Positions 42,670-50,630 of a DNA stretch of 62,200 bases are shown piece by piece. This DNA comes from a virus. Made by a program: the position numbers and the translations under genes. The notes below the pieces were generated by a model. The model was not told where the DNA came from. It worked only from the letters and a program-made list of their open reading frames with translations, and did no database searches. Numbering within the stretch: position 1 is the stretch's first letter; each line of letters begins with the position of its first letter. The stretch is from positions 1 through 62,200 of IMG/VR virus record IMGVR_UViG_3300042341_000289, one strand, 5' to 3'.

Positions 42670-43168
42670 ACAAAACGACTCCCCTGCTCATCCCGCACGG
42701 CCAGTGGGCGGCAAGCCTCCGATCTCCATGGCGGTGGCTGAAAAGGCGGCCCGCGAGGCTGGGTTCAATATCATTGACGCCAAGCAGCTGAAGGCCGCCG
42801 GCATCTTTGGCGAGTTCGTATCTCAGGTTGGAGCCATTCATCTCGGCCGATCGAGACTTGCCATGAATCTGGCACGAACCGACAAGGCCATGGATTTCTG
42901 TGAATCTGCGATCGAGAACCGAGAGTTCCCTGATCCAGAATCAATGATCGGAGTGATGAAAGTACACGCGTCACTGATCAGCGAATCTAACAAGGCGGCC
43001 GAGCTTCTGATCAAGTCGGCCCAGCAGGCGGCTGAGACCGCCAAAGCTGAGGCTATGGTAGTGTTGCCAGGATTCGCTCCGCGTGCTCAGGTTGGCCCAA
43101 CGCAGGTCAACGTGATGGTTAACGCCAGTAACGGCGCGGCCGATACTGTTGAAATCAAGGAGAACTGA
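42650..43168 (+). CDS. Hypothetical helical protein (172 aa)
   Basis: 172 residues. A Pro-rich N-terminus (1-27) is followed by helices typical of DNA-packaging or head proteins: AVAEKAAREAGFNIIDAKQL, LARTDKAMDFCESAIENREF, and a long Ala/Lys-rich helix (AAELLIKSAQQAAETAKAEA). The C-terminus is beta-like (VGPTQVNVMVNASN). By its place after TerL it could be a terminase accessory or small-subunit analogue, but this is not shown by sequence. ATGA-coupled to the upstream gene. Confidence 0.6.
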   Translation: MTPIPAEQNDSPAHPARPVGGKPPISMAVAEKAAREAGFNIIDAKQLKAAGIFGEFVSQVGAIHLGRSRLAMNLARTDKAMDFCESAIENREFPDPESMIGVMKVHASLISESNKAAELLIKSAQQAAETAKAEAMVVLPGFAPRAQVGPTQVNVMVNASNGAADTVEIKEN

Positions 43169-43171
43169 ACC

Positions 43172-43489
43172 ATGCCAGCAATCAAGGGAGTCAAACGTCT
43201 TCCGTCCGGTGGCGTCCTCTATCGGGGCGAGCGGTTTCCCGGTTTCAACAAGCCCAAGGCAGCCCCTGCCGGAGACACCCACAAGAAACGGGTGCTCGCC
43301 AAAAAGGGCAACAAGGTCAAGGTCGTTCCGTTTGGCCACCGCGGGTACAGCGACTTCACTAAACACAAGAACCCCAAGCGCAGAGCCAACTATCTCGCTC
43401 GCTCAGGAGGCATACGCAACAAGAGCGGCGAGTTGACCAAGAACGACAAGTTCTCCGCGAACTACTGGGCGAGAAGGATTCTCTGGTGA
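43172..43489 (+). CDS. Small basic phage protein (105 aa)
   Basis: 105 residues, strongly basic (Lys/Arg about one quarter), with KVKVVPFGHRGYSDFTKHKN, RRANYLARSGGIRNKSG and a C-terminal FSANYWARRILW. Similar small basic proteins with a YWA-x-x-x-LW end recur in phages beside DUF5872-type genes. DNA or capsid-interior binding is plausible but not shown. Ribosome site AAGGAGAAC upstream; the stop overlaps the next gene by ATGA-type coupling. Confidence 0.65.
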   Translation: MPAIKGVKRLPSGGVLYRGERFPGFNKPKAAPAGDTHKKRVLAKKGNKVKVVPFGHRGYSDFTKHKNPKRRANYLARSGGIRNKSGELTKNDKFSANYWARRILW

Positions 43490-43890
43490 AAGTTGCATCC
43501 AAGTCCAACCCGTCTCTCTGGAGCCGGATTGTCCGCGAGGTGAAGGCGTCGTCGAAAGGCGGCAGGCCCGGACAGTGGAGCGCCCGCAAGGCTCAGATTG
43601 CAGTGAGCCGCTACAAGGATCGTGGCGGTTCATACAAGGGTTCCAAGTCTCCGTCGAACAGCCTGTCCAAATGGACTCGTGAAGATTGGGGGACCAAGAG
43701 CGGCAAAAACTCCGTCGTCGGCCGCGGTGCCACAGGAGAGCGATACCTGCCGCGAAAAGCTCGAGAAGCCCTGAGCGACGCTGAGTATTCCGCAACAAGC
43801 GCGAAGAAGCGTGCCGGCATGAGGGCTGGTAAACAGTTCGTTCGCCAGCCTGATTCTATCGCTCGCAAGACCGCCAAGTATCGCGACTGA
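43486..43890 (+). CDS. DUF5872-like phage protein (134 aa)
   Basis: 134 residues with a pattern I associate with DUF5872: EVKASSKGGRPGQWSARKAQ, VSRYKDRGGSYKG, SLSKWTREDWGTKSGKNS and RYLPRKAREALSDAEYSATS followed by a C-terminal GKQFVRQP. Very basic. The family is widespread in phages and giant-virus-like genomes and has no established function. It is probably co-expressed with the preceding basic protein. Confidence 0.75.
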   Translation: MKVASKSNPSLWSRIVREVKASSKGGRPGQWSARKAQIAVSRYKDRGGSYKGSKSPSNSLSKWTREDWGTKSGKNSVVGRGATGERYLPRKAREALSDAEYSATSAKKRAGMRAGKQFVRQPDSIARKTAKYRD

Positions 43891-43910
43891 GCGACTCCGA
43901 CTTTCGCCTC

Positions 43911-43925
43911 ACACGGAAACCGTGT
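43911..43925 (+). terminator. Short perfect hairpin in the 43891-43941 gap
   Basis: ACACGG-AAA-CCGTGT, a 6-bp stem with a 3-base loop, 20 bases after the DUF5872-like stop. No T-run. It follows a third copy of CGACTTTCG (43898-43906). Terminator, RNA stabiliser and operator are all possible. Confidence 0.3.
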
Positions 43926-43941
43926 AGGCACCAAACGATTT

Positions 43942-44409
43942 ATGGCTACGACCACCATCTACAACAAGGCTCTGGAGCAGATCATCTCCGGGACCATGAC
44001 TCTCGCCACAACTCCTGCCGGATCGACGCCCCCTTACAAGGTGCTGCTTCTCGGATCGGGCTCGAGCTACACGCACTCCAAGGCTCACGTCTATCTGAGC
44101 GACGCGCTCGCTGCTGGTGCCGTGGAGGCGTCTGGGTCTGGGTACGACACTGGTGGCAAGACCCTCGGAAACATTTCAACCACGACCAACCAGTCCGGCA
44201 ATTTCGTGCAGGTTGAAATCAACGACGTGCAATGGGGCACTGGTGCTGGCGGTTCCACGATCACCGCGAAAGGCGCGTTGATTTACCTGCCCACTGGGAA
44301 CCCGTCCAACAGCCCGCTGCTGGCGTACATCAACTTCGACGGAACTGTGTCGTCCAACGCATCGGTGTTCACCATCGACTTCCAGACCCCTCTGAAGTTC
44401 CAGAACTGA
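43942..44409 (+). CDS. Putative virion/decoration protein (155 aa)
   Basis: 155 residues, Ser/Thr/Gly-rich and beta-predicted (TPAGSTPPYKVLLLGSGSSY, YLSDALAAGAVEASGSGYDT, KGALIYLPTGNPSNSPLLAY). This composition is common among phage decoration and tail-attached proteins encoded outside the main late operon. It stands on the plus strand away from the late operon. No enzyme motif. The assignment is structural by style only. Confidence 0.6.
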   Translation: MATTTIYNKALEQIISGTMTLATTPAGSTPPYKVLLLGSGSSYTHSKAHVYLSDALAAGAVEASGSGYDTGGKTLGNISTTTNQSGNFVQVEINDVQWGTGAGGSTITAKGALIYLPTGNPSNSPLLAYINFDGTVSSNASVFTIDFQTPLKFQN

Positions 44410-44416
44410 ACATCAC

Positions 44417-44929
44417 ATGGCTAACCTGATTGCGTTCGCGGGTTACGCCCGTGAAGGTAAGGACGCCGCCGCGACGAGGCTCATCAACCTCGGATGGGAG
44501 CGCATTGCGTTCGGTGACATCATCAAGCGCCAGATCGACTCGCTGGTGCAGCAGCATCTTGGGTTCTCGGCATTCACTGAGAACGACACCCAAAAGAAGC
44601 AGATCCGCCCGATCTTGGAACAGTGGGGCGAGGTGAACTACGACGGGGTGATGAAGGAGTTTTTCGGCTCTCTTCCAAACTACGCCGTGAACACCCGGCT
44701 GGTTCGCCTGCGTGAGGCCAAAGAGTGGATCAAGCGAGGCGGCATTATCCTACGAATCCGACGCCCCGGAGTGGAGCCTGCAACCGACTGGGAGAGAACC
44801 CGCCTACAGGAGCTCTACGACGGAGGCGTGATCCACGACACCATCATCAACGACTCGTCGCTCGATGTGCTGTGGGACCGGGTCGGCCGCTTCGCTGCTG
44901 CTGGTGACGCATACCTCCAGACTCGTTAG
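44417..44929 (+). CDS. Deoxynucleoside monophosphate kinase-like protein
   Basis: 170 residues. N-terminal P-loop GYAREGKDAAA (9-19), the GxxxxGKD form of phage dNMP kinases, followed by WERIAFGDIIKRQIDSL and WGEVNYDGVMKEFF helices. The enzyme phosphorylates dNMPs from degraded host DNA to dNDPs to feed replication. Together with ThyX and the MazG-like gene it forms a nucleotide-supply set. The stop codon lies immediately before the next promoter region. Confidence 0.8.
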   Translation: MANLIAFAGYAREGKDAAATRLINLGWERIAFGDIIKRQIDSLVQQHLGFSAFTENDTQKKQIRPILEQWGEVNYDGVMKEFFGSLPNYAVNTRLVRLREAKEWIKRGGIILRIRRPGVEPATDWERTRLQELYDGGVIHDTIINDSSLDVLWDRVGRFAAAGDAYLQTR

Positions 44930-44932
44930 GTG

Positions 44933-44960
44933 TTGACTCACGGTGTTTTACACCTACTCT
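44933..44960 (+). promoter_or_regulatory. Promoter region of the recombination operon
   Basis: The family palindrome reads GGTGTTTTACACC at 44942-44954. Relative to TACACC (44949-44954) only TTAGGT lies at the 17-base distance; TTGACT (44933-44938) with TACTCT (44955-44960) at 16 bases gives a better pair. The palindrome would then sit in the spacer, like an operator. Precedes the Sak4-like gene. Confidence 0.55.
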
Positions 44961-44992
44961 TGGCTTGGCGCTAAGCTAAGTCATTCAAAACC

Positions 44993-45859
44993 ATGTCTAC
45001 ACCACTGTTTCGCAAAGCAACCCGCGAGAAGGTCTTCCTGAAACTCGCGGTCACCGGTCCGTCTGGTTCCGGGAAAACGTACTCGTCTCTTCGACTCGCT
45101 CGAGGACTTGTTGGCCCTGCCGGCAAGATCGCCCTCATCGATACTGAGAATCGCTCTGCGTCCCTGTACGCCGACCGATTCGATTTCGACACGCTCGACA
45201 TCGCTCCTCCGTTCGACAACGAGAAGTTCATCGAGGGAGTCAACGCGGCTGTCGAAGCTGACTACGGAGCCATAGTTATCGATAGTGCGTCGCACTTCTG
45301 GGAGGGAATCCTTGATTACAAGGACAAGCTCGATCAACGCGGCGGCAACTCCTACACCAACTGGAAGATTGCCGGCGACAAGTTCGGCGGAATCGTCAAG
45401 GCCGTGCTGCAGTCTCCTGCCCACGTCATCTGCTGCATGCGCTCCAAGATGGACTACGTTCAGGAGAAGGACGACCGAGGCAAGACCCAGATCAAGAAGG
45501 TCGGCCTGGCTCCGATCATGCGTGACGGAATCGAATACGAGTTCACCACGGTGTTCGATGTGGCGCTGAACCATCAGGCCGCTGTCTCCAAGGACCGCTC
45601 TGGCCTCTTCGTCGACAAGATCTTCCAGATCACCGAGGAGACCGGTGCGCAGCTTGAAGCGTGGCGTCTGTCCGGTGGTGAGCCTGTGTGGAAGACGCAG
45701 TTGACCGCCGTCATCGGAGCTAATGAACCCAAGGCCAACACGTTCCTCGTGACGCTTGGGTGGATCAAGGAAGGCCAAACATTCCGAGATCTGTCCGTAA
45801 CCAACGCGGAGAAGATCCTGTCAAATACGGCCGCCTTCCTCGCCAAGGCCACAGCCTAA
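44993..45859 (+). CDS. Sak4-like recombination ATPase
   Basis: 288 residues. RecA-like AAA core: Walker A GPSGSGKT (22-29), KIALIDTENRSASLYA (45-60) and Walker B GAIVIDS (92-98), with DKFGGIVKAVLQSPAHVICC and MRSKMDYVQEKD further on. Sak4-type phage ATPases work with SSB and an exonuclease for single-strand annealing recombination; both partners are encoded here (3286 and 45872). AAA_24-type family. It heads the operon behind the promoter at 44933. Confidence 0.85.
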   Translation: MSTPLFRKATREKVFLKLAVTGPSGSGKTYSSLRLARGLVGPAGKIALIDTENRSASLYADRFDFDTLDIAPPFDNEKFIEGVNAAVEADYGAIVIDSASHFWEGILDYKDKLDQRGGNSYTNWKIAGDKFGGIVKAVLQSPAHVICCMRSKMDYVQEKDDRGKTQIKKVGLAPIMRDGIEYEFTTVFDVALNHQAAVSKDRSGLFVDKIFQITEETGAQLEAWRLSGGEPVWKTQLTAVIGANEPKANTFLVTLGWIKEGQTFRDLSVTNAEKILSNTAAFLAKATA

Positions 45860-45871
45860 CCGCGATCACCC

Positions 45872-46813
45872 ATGAGAACGATACTCGACGCGAACGGGCT
45901 GGTCCATGACGGCATTCACCATCTGCTGGACGAGCGGGTGTATCGAAACGACCCTGCAATCGCCATCTCAGACCTCAAGGAGATGTCGCTGTCTCCGCTT
46001 CACTTCTGGTCCAAGAAGTTCGGCGGATATCGCGCTGAGCAAACCGAGGCTCAGGAGATCGGAACGCTGACCCACCTTTCAGTTCTTGAGCCTGAGGAGT
46101 ACGCCAGAAAGACGGTCCTCAAGCCGGCTGACGCTCCCCGGAAGCCTACTGATGCTCAGCGTAACGCCAAGAAGCCGAGCGAGGACACCATCGCAGCCAT
46201 CAAGTGGTGGGACGATTGGAGTGCCGCCAATGCTGGGAAGACCGAGCTTTCTCAGGACGAATCGACCCAAATCGCCGGTATTACTCAAGGTGTCATGTCC
46301 AATTCTGACGCAGTTCAGCTGATGGATGACGCTTTGAAGGAGGTGGCCATGTTCAAGACGATCGTCGTCAATGGAACAACCATCCGAATCAAGGGCAAGG
46401 CTGACATCATCTGCTCAAGCGGTGGCAGCGATTCGGAGGCGATTGCGGACCTCAAGACGGTAGACCGCGGATACGCAAACCCAGACGACTTCTCGTACTC
46501 AATCAAGAAGTGGGGGTACGCACAACAGGCAGCGTGGTACATCGACCTGTACAACATGTTGACCGTGACCGACGATCCGTTCACCAGTGATGTAAAGAAG
46601 AGTCGGTGGGTCTTCATTGTGGCGGAGAAGTTGCCGCCATACGTGTGCATCACACTCGAGCTCGATGAGGACTCGATTGAGGTGGGCCGAGCCATCAACA
46701 AGCGGCACCTCGAAACACTCGCAGAGTGCTTCAAGACGAACGTCTGGGAGCGTCCTCTAAATGGAATGCGCGGTCGTGTATCCATTCCTGAATGGGCCAG
46801 AAAGAAGAGTTAA
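45872..46813 (+). CDS. RecE-like 5'-3' exonuclease (PD-(D/E)XK)
   Basis: 313 residues. Resembles the phage exodeoxyribonuclease VIII type: ISDLKEMSLSPLHFW (32-46), GTLTHLSVLEPEEYA (64-78; H68), the catalytic stretch IKGKADIICSSGGSDSEAIA (D178) followed by DLKT (D193 and K195), and YAQQAAWYIDLY (216-227). It would resect double-stranded ends so that the Sak4-like ATPase and SSB can pair strands. The gap from the ATPase gene is 12 bases. A zinc-ribbon gene overlaps its 3' end by 22 bases. Confidence 0.85.
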   Translation: MRTILDANGLVHDGIHHLLDERVYRNDPAIAISDLKEMSLSPLHFWSKKFGGYRAEQTEAQEIGTLTHLSVLEPEEYARKTVLKPADAPRKPTDAQRNAKKPSEDTIAAIKWWDDWSAANAGKTELSQDESTQIAGITQGVMSNSDAVQLMDDALKEVAMFKTIVVNGTTIRIKGKADIICSSGGSDSEAIADLKTVDRGYANPDDFSYSIKKWGYAQQAAWYIDLYNMLTVTDDPFTSDVKKSRWVFIVAEKLPPYVCITLELDEDSIEVGRAINKRHLETLAECFKTNVWERPLNGMRGRVSIPEWARKKS

Positions 46814-47031
46814 CAAAAACCTGCATACGTTGTGGGCGCACTCAGCCGACCAAGAACTTCTGGTCGGGCAGGCCAACCTGCGTTGAGTGCGCCCGCAAAC
46901 TTTGGTACGCGCCCAAGTGTAACGCCGATCCACGTCGCGGACCCAACTGGCCCATGATGGAGCGTATGTGGAAGGCCGGTCTTATCAGTTACCCACCTGA
47001 AGCATTCACCGATGATCCAAACCCCAAGTGA
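46792..47031 (+). CDS. Small zinc-ribbon protein (79 aa)
   Basis: 79 residues. CIRCGRTQPTKNFWSGRPTC and VECARKLWY form a CxxC...CxxC zinc ribbon (C11, C14, C30, C33). The remainder is Pro/Trp-rich. Small ribbons of this type accompany phage recombination genes and HNH-like nucleases, but no HNH residues are visible. It overlaps both neighbours by about 20 bases, linking exonuclease and resolvase translation. Confidence 0.65.
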   Translation: MGQKEELTKTCIRCGRTQPTKNFWSGRPTCVECARKLWYAPKCNADPRRGPNWPMMERMWKAGLISYPPEAFTDDPNPK

Positions 47032-47494
47032 CTACTGGCACATCGCCATCGACCCGGGAGCCTCAGGCGGCATTGCATGGAAGAACGGCGATGGGCCAAT
47101 GACCGCGGTGCCCATGCCTCAGGAGCCGACTGACACGGTCAAGCTCTTGAGCGATCTGGTGCTGAAGGGTTACACCGTTCTTCACATCGAGCAGCTTCCG
47201 CGGTTTGTTCCAATGGGCGGTGGCAAGGGCATACCCGGCTCCATGGCCGCGGTGATGTTCGAGAACTTTGGAATCGTCCTTGGGGCCGCCATGGCCCTCG
47301 GCTACCGCATCGAGCGCGTTCCTCCGCAGACGTGGCAGAAGGAACTCGGCCTCGGAAACTCCAAGGGTCTCTCGAAGACAGAGTGGAAGAACAAGCTCAA
47401 GGGCCGCGCCCAGGAGCTCTTTCCAGGCATTCCGATCACGCTCAAGACATCGGACTCCCTCCTGATCTGGGAGTATGGACGAAGACACTGTTGA
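47012..47494 (+). CDS. RuvC-like Holliday junction resolvase
   Basis: 160 residues with an RNase H-like fold: HIAIDPGASGGIAW (D14), TVLHIEQLP (E60), MFENFGIVLGAAMALGYRIE, VPPQTWQKELG and a C-terminal SDSLLIWEYG (D148). The three acidic positions match RuvC-type resolvases, which cut branched DNA in recombination or before packaging. The stop codon overlaps the next promoter's TTGACA. Confidence 0.85.
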   Translation: MIQTPSDYWHIAIDPGASGGIAWKNGDGPMTAVPMPQEPTDTVKLLSDLVLKGYTVLHIEQLPRFVPMGGGKGIPGSMAAVMFENFGIVLGAAMALGYRIERVPPQTWQKELGLGNSKGLSKTEWKNKLKGRAQELFPGIPITLKTSDSLLIWEYGRRHC

Positions 47495-47519
47495 CAGGCT
47501 GTCTGCGGTGTATTACAAG
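47491..47519 (+). promoter_or_regulatory. Promoter for the structured RNA / replication operon
   Basis: TTGACA (47491-47496), 17-base spacer, TACAAG (47514-47519). The palindrome is degraded on the right (GGTGTATTACAAG, 47507-47519). Predicted start near 47526. It is the only member with a changed right arm. Confidence 0.65.
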
Positions 47520-47525
47520 GTCAGT

Positions 47526-47665
47526 GTCCTCGGCGATCGGTGAGAGGAGAGTCGAGGGTGTTCAATAGGCGCGGTTCAATCACAGTTTTTTGCCCCACGT
47601 TTTCCGAGGTTTCGCTGATCCGCCCCAGCGATCTCTCCCCCTCGGACTACGTGGGGCTCTTTTTT
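47526..47665 (+). ncRNA. Predicted structured small RNA or attenuator
   Basis: The ~200-base gap 47495-47698 has no gene but holds a promoter and a three-tier nested stem: GCCCCACG/CGTGGGGC (47592-47599 with 47650-47657), CCGAGG/CCTCGG (47604-47609 with 47640-47645) and TCGCTG/CAGCGA (47612-47617 with 47626-47631), then TCTTTTTT (47658-47665). A CCTCG/CGAGG hairpin (47528-47557) lies at the predicted 5' end. It is either a ~140-base RNA or an attenuator controlling the replication genes that follow. Confidence 0.6.
47592..47665 (+). terminator. Intrinsic terminator with nested stem
   Basis: The outer 8-bp stem GCCCCACG/CGTGGGGC is followed by TCTTTTTT. Read-through would supply the replication genes from 47699. 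Confidence 0.8.
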
Positions 47666-47698
47666 CCCGTTCACTGAAACGGGCTGTTTCAACGACCG

Positions 47699-48571
47699 AT
47701 GAAAACCATCATCCGAGTAAAGCGACAGCAGGGTGGATTCACCATCATCCCAAACGAACTTCTTCGGAAGAAGATGTCTCTTCGCGCCAAGGGGCTCCTG
47801 TGCATGATCCTGTCCAATATGGACGAGTGGGTGGTCACCAAGTCGTGGGTAACTGAGCATTGCTGCGAGGGGCGTGATGCCATCGCAGCCGTGTTCAATG
47901 AGCTCAAAGAGCTTGGGTACGCATCCCTTGAGGAAACAGAAACGGCCGCTGACGGAAGGTTTTCCAATCGAATTTGGACCTTTACCGACACTCCCACCGT
48001 TGACTGGAAATCCGCGCAAAACACCCCTTTATGCGCGGAAAACCAGTGCGGGTTTCCAGTAACTGGAAAGCCGTCACCTAAGAATACTATAGAAGAAGAC
48101 CATAAGAAAGAGAGCGGCGGTGCCGCGAAAGAGCGCCCGAGGAACGAGCTTGCAGACCATCTGGCCAAGGCTTGCGGATCGGACGTGGCACGCATGACCG
48201 AGGGCGAGTGGAAGCGGGTGGGAGTTGCTCTGGCTGGAATCAAGAAGGTCGAGCCCAGTCTGACCAAGGAGATGATCGATGCCCACGTCGCTGGCTATCG
48301 GCGCATCTTCCGCGACGCCATCCTGACTCCGCTGGCCTTGATGAACAACTGGGGCGCTACAGCCCCAATGGCGCGTCCTGATGCCAAGTCCGCTGTCTCC
48401 ACACCGGACGAGCTTAAAAACCTCGTGGAGCGGCTTTCTGGGCACGTGGCGAACCCTCGGCATGAGGCGATGTTCGGAGATCTGGTGACCGAAGCCCAGA
48501 AGCAGGAGTTTGCGGCCATGAAGGAGCGGTACTTCCAACTCAAGGCCCAGCTTGGGGGAGGCACCAAGTGA
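47699..48571 (+). CDS. Replication initiator / organiser-like protein
   Basis: 290 residues. A winged-helix N-terminal domain (FTIIPNELLRKKMSLRAKGL, then LCMILSNMDEWVV and a recognition helix in GRDAIAAVFNELKELGYASL, 58-77) matches phage DnaD/replisome-organiser-type proteins. A linker (about 100-150) and a helical C-terminal domain follow. It would recruit the DnaB helicase encoded directly downstream (overlap by GTGA). A small ATG with no Shine-Dalgarno sequence and a hairpin (CCCGTT/AACGGG) 10 bases upstream are odd. Iterons or an origin inside the gene were not recognised. Confidence 0.7.
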   Translation: MKTIIRVKRQQGGFTIIPNELLRKKMSLRAKGLLCMILSNMDEWVVTKSWVTEHCCEGRDAIAAVFNELKELGYASLEETETAADGRFSNRIWTFTDTPTVDWKSAQNTPLCAENQCGFPVTGKPSPKNTIEEDHKKESGGAAKERPRNELADHLAKACGSDVARMTEGEWKRVGVALAGIKKVEPSLTKEMIDAHVAGYRRIFRDAILTPLALMNNWGATAPMARPDAKSAVSTPDELKNLVERLSGHVANPRHEAMFGDLVTEAQKQEFAAMKERYFQLKAQLGGGTK

Positions 48572-49890
48572 GAGAGCCTCCGTTCTCGCAAGAGGCCGAA
48601 CTTGGCGTGATAGGGTGCTGTTTGCTGAACAACAACGCCATCGATGACGCGATAAACGGTGGTATCAAGGCGGACTGGTTCTACGATGTTCGATGCCATG
48701 ACTTGTGGGAGATCATCATCAAGATGCGGGACGACCGCATTCCGATCGATATGGTCACGATCGCGAACCGGCTCAAGGGCGACTCATTCAACCGTGTCGG
48801 CGGGATTGCGTTCGTGTCTGAGGCGATGGACGCTGTTCCGAGCGCATCAAACCTCCCCTACTATCTGGACATTGCACGGGACAAACAGCGGGCCAGAAAG
48901 CTCATTGAGATCTCGCAAGAGGCCATAAACACGGCCTATTCCGGGGCTTCCAAGGTGGACATGGTGCTGGACAGTTTTGAAGCCAAGCTGATGGGGATCA
49001 GGAATGAGCACTCCGTTGACAGCGACTTCACCGCCAAACAGATAGCCACTTCAGCCATCGACCTCATTCAGGAGCGGTGTGCTGGAAAGAGCGACGCTAT
49101 CCCAACCGGCTGGACCTTCATGGACAGAATCCTCAGGGGAGGGCTGAGGCCGGGCCAAGTATTCGTGGTTGCTGGTCGCCCGGGTGCCGGCAAGACGGCG
49201 TTCACCTTGAGTCTTTTGACCTCACTCTGCTCAAGCGGCGTGCAGACGGGGTTCGTGAGCCTCGAGATGAGCGCCGAGGAGGTGGGCATGCGAATGCTGG
49301 CAATCGAGTCTCAGGTGGATGTCGGGCGGTACGACGAGCGTAACCAGCCGAACGAGGGCGAGCTCAGGAAGCTGACGACAGCTACAAGTCGGCTTGCCCG
49401 TCACAAGATCATGGTCAACGACAAGCCCAACCAGACCGCTCAGAGCATCGCTGCCAAGGCGCGTCGCTGGGTTCGATCTTCAGGATTGAAGGTACTTGCG
49501 ATCGACTACCTGCAGTTGATCACGGCCTCTGAGGGCAAGGAGAGGCGCGAACAGATCGATGCGATCAGCCGAAACATGAAGCTGCTGGCCAAAGAGCTCA
49601 AGATACCGATCGTGCTTCTGGCCCAGCTGAACCGCGCCATTGAGCGTGATGGAAACCGCAAACCTAGGCTCAGCGATCTGCGCGAGTCAGGTGCCATTGA
49701 GCAAGATGCTGACCTTGTCGGCATGCTCTACCCCGCTGAGCAACAGGACTCAGAGGCCACCCAATCTGGACCGAGGAGAATCAACCTGTTCATCGCCAAG
49801 CAACGGGCGGGGCAGGCAGGGGTGGATATCCCGTTCAGCTTCAGGCCAGAGCTCACACGATTCGACCCAACATCACTATTCGACGAATGA
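48568..49890 (+). CDS. dnaB: Replicative DNA helicase, DnaB family
   Basis: 440 residues. N-terminal DnaB domain (about 1-145, EAELGVIGCCLLNNNAIDDA) and RecA-like C-terminal domain with Walker A GRPGAGKT (203-210), FVSLEMSAEEVGMRM, and Walker B LAIDYLQLI, plus ELKIPIVLLAQLNRAIERDG and LSDLRESGAIEQDADLVGML, the arginine-finger region and sensor of DnaB. It unwinds DNA at the fork. GTG start overlapping the initiator stop. Confidence 0.95.
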   Translation: MREPPFSQEAELGVIGCCLLNNNAIDDAINGGIKADWFYDVRCHDLWEIIIKMRDDRIPIDMVTIANRLKGDSFNRVGGIAFVSEAMDAVPSASNLPYYLDIARDKQRARKLIEISQEAINTAYSGASKVDMVLDSFEAKLMGIRNEHSVDSDFTAKQIATSAIDLIQERCAGKSDAIPTGWTFMDRILRGGLRPGQVFVVAGRPGAGKTAFTLSLLTSLCSSGVQTGFVSLEMSAEEVGMRMLAIESQVDVGRYDERNQPNEGELRKLTTATSRLARHKIMVNDKPNQTAQSIAAKARRWVRSSGLKVLAIDYLQLITASEGKERREQIDAISRNMKLLAKELKIPIVLLAQLNRAIERDGNRKPRLSDLRESGAIEQDADLVGMLYPAEQQDSEATQSGPRRINLFIAKQRAGQAGVDIPFSFRPELTRFDPTSLFDE

Positions 49891-50603
49891 AAATCAGATC
49901 CTACCAAGAGCGCGTCTACAACTGGCAGCGCGATGTCGCAGCCCAGCCCGTTACGAAGACGCCAACGCAACGCGATCCCGAGTTCTGCAAGAAGCAGTTG
50001 GGGTTCGTGAAGTCCGAGTGGTATGACGAGTACATCATCCACGCCGCCACCTACAACGAACTGCTCAGTTCGGTTCCAGCACTGTTCGAGGAGGGTATCA
50101 CCAAGAAGATCGACAACATCCGGGAAAACATCGCCGATGATATCGGAGACGTGGCTTTCACGGTTCTCGGCCTTCTTAACGCCTACGGCGTCATGCTCGA
50201 CAACATCTCGTTCTCGAGATCAACCGACATGAACGTGCTCGCCCTTGAGAGGCGTGTCGACCTGTTCATCAAGGGGGTGGAGGACACGGACAAGCTGCAG
50301 GCCTCTGATGCCAAGGCGGTGCTGCTGGATCTGATCGCGCTGTCCACGTACTACTCGGTGCGATTCTGGGACGCTCTGGGCGCTGTGTGCGCCAGCAACG
50401 ACACCAAGCTCTGGACGCTGCCGGAGGTACATGATAACCAGCTGAAGATCGAGAGCCTGAAGTGGACCGAAACCAAGGTCGCAGGCGTGACAGGTGACCG
50501 GTGCTACCGCATCAAGAATCAGGACGGGAAGCTGATGAAGAGCCCGTCTTTCACCGGGCCGGACCTCCGATCTGCCCTGATGCAATTCGTGTCCTTGACA
50601 TGA
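49887..50603 (+). CDS. MazG-like NTP pyrophosphohydrolase
   Basis: 238 residues. All-alpha MazG-type core: VKSEWYDEY (about 41-49) and IADDIGDVAFTVLGL (82-96) supply the metal-binding acidic residues. A C-terminal segment (KLWTLPEVHDNQLKIESLKW, then YRIKNQDGKLMKSPSFTGPD) is the substrate-side signature seen in phage MazG-like enzymes, where KLMKSPSF is the KVIKSP-type motif. These enzymes hydrolyse NTPs or dNTPs and can lower alarmone or free unusual nucleotides. ATGA-coupled to dnaB. Confidence 0.75.
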   Translation: MKIRSYQERVYNWQRDVAAQPVTKTPTQRDPEFCKKQLGFVKSEWYDEYIIHAATYNELLSSVPALFEEGITKKIDNIRENIADDIGDVAFTVLGLLNAYGVMLDNISFSRSTDMNVLALERRVDLFIKGVEDTDKLQASDAKAVLLDLIALSTYYSVRFWDALGAVCASNDTKLWTLPEVHDNQLKIESLKWTETKVAGVTGDRCYRIKNQDGKLMKSPSFTGPDLRSALMQFVSLT

Positions 50604-50623
50604 ACCATTCGGTGTATTACACC
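50595..50623 (+). promoter_or_regulatory. Promoter of the accessory region
   Basis: TTGACA (50595-50600), 17-base spacer, TACACC (50618-50623), with GGTGTATTACACC at 50611-50623. The ATG at 50631 lies 7 bases after the -10, so the transcript is predicted to begin at or near the start codon. Confidence 0.8.
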
Positions 50624-50630
50624 TTTCCAC

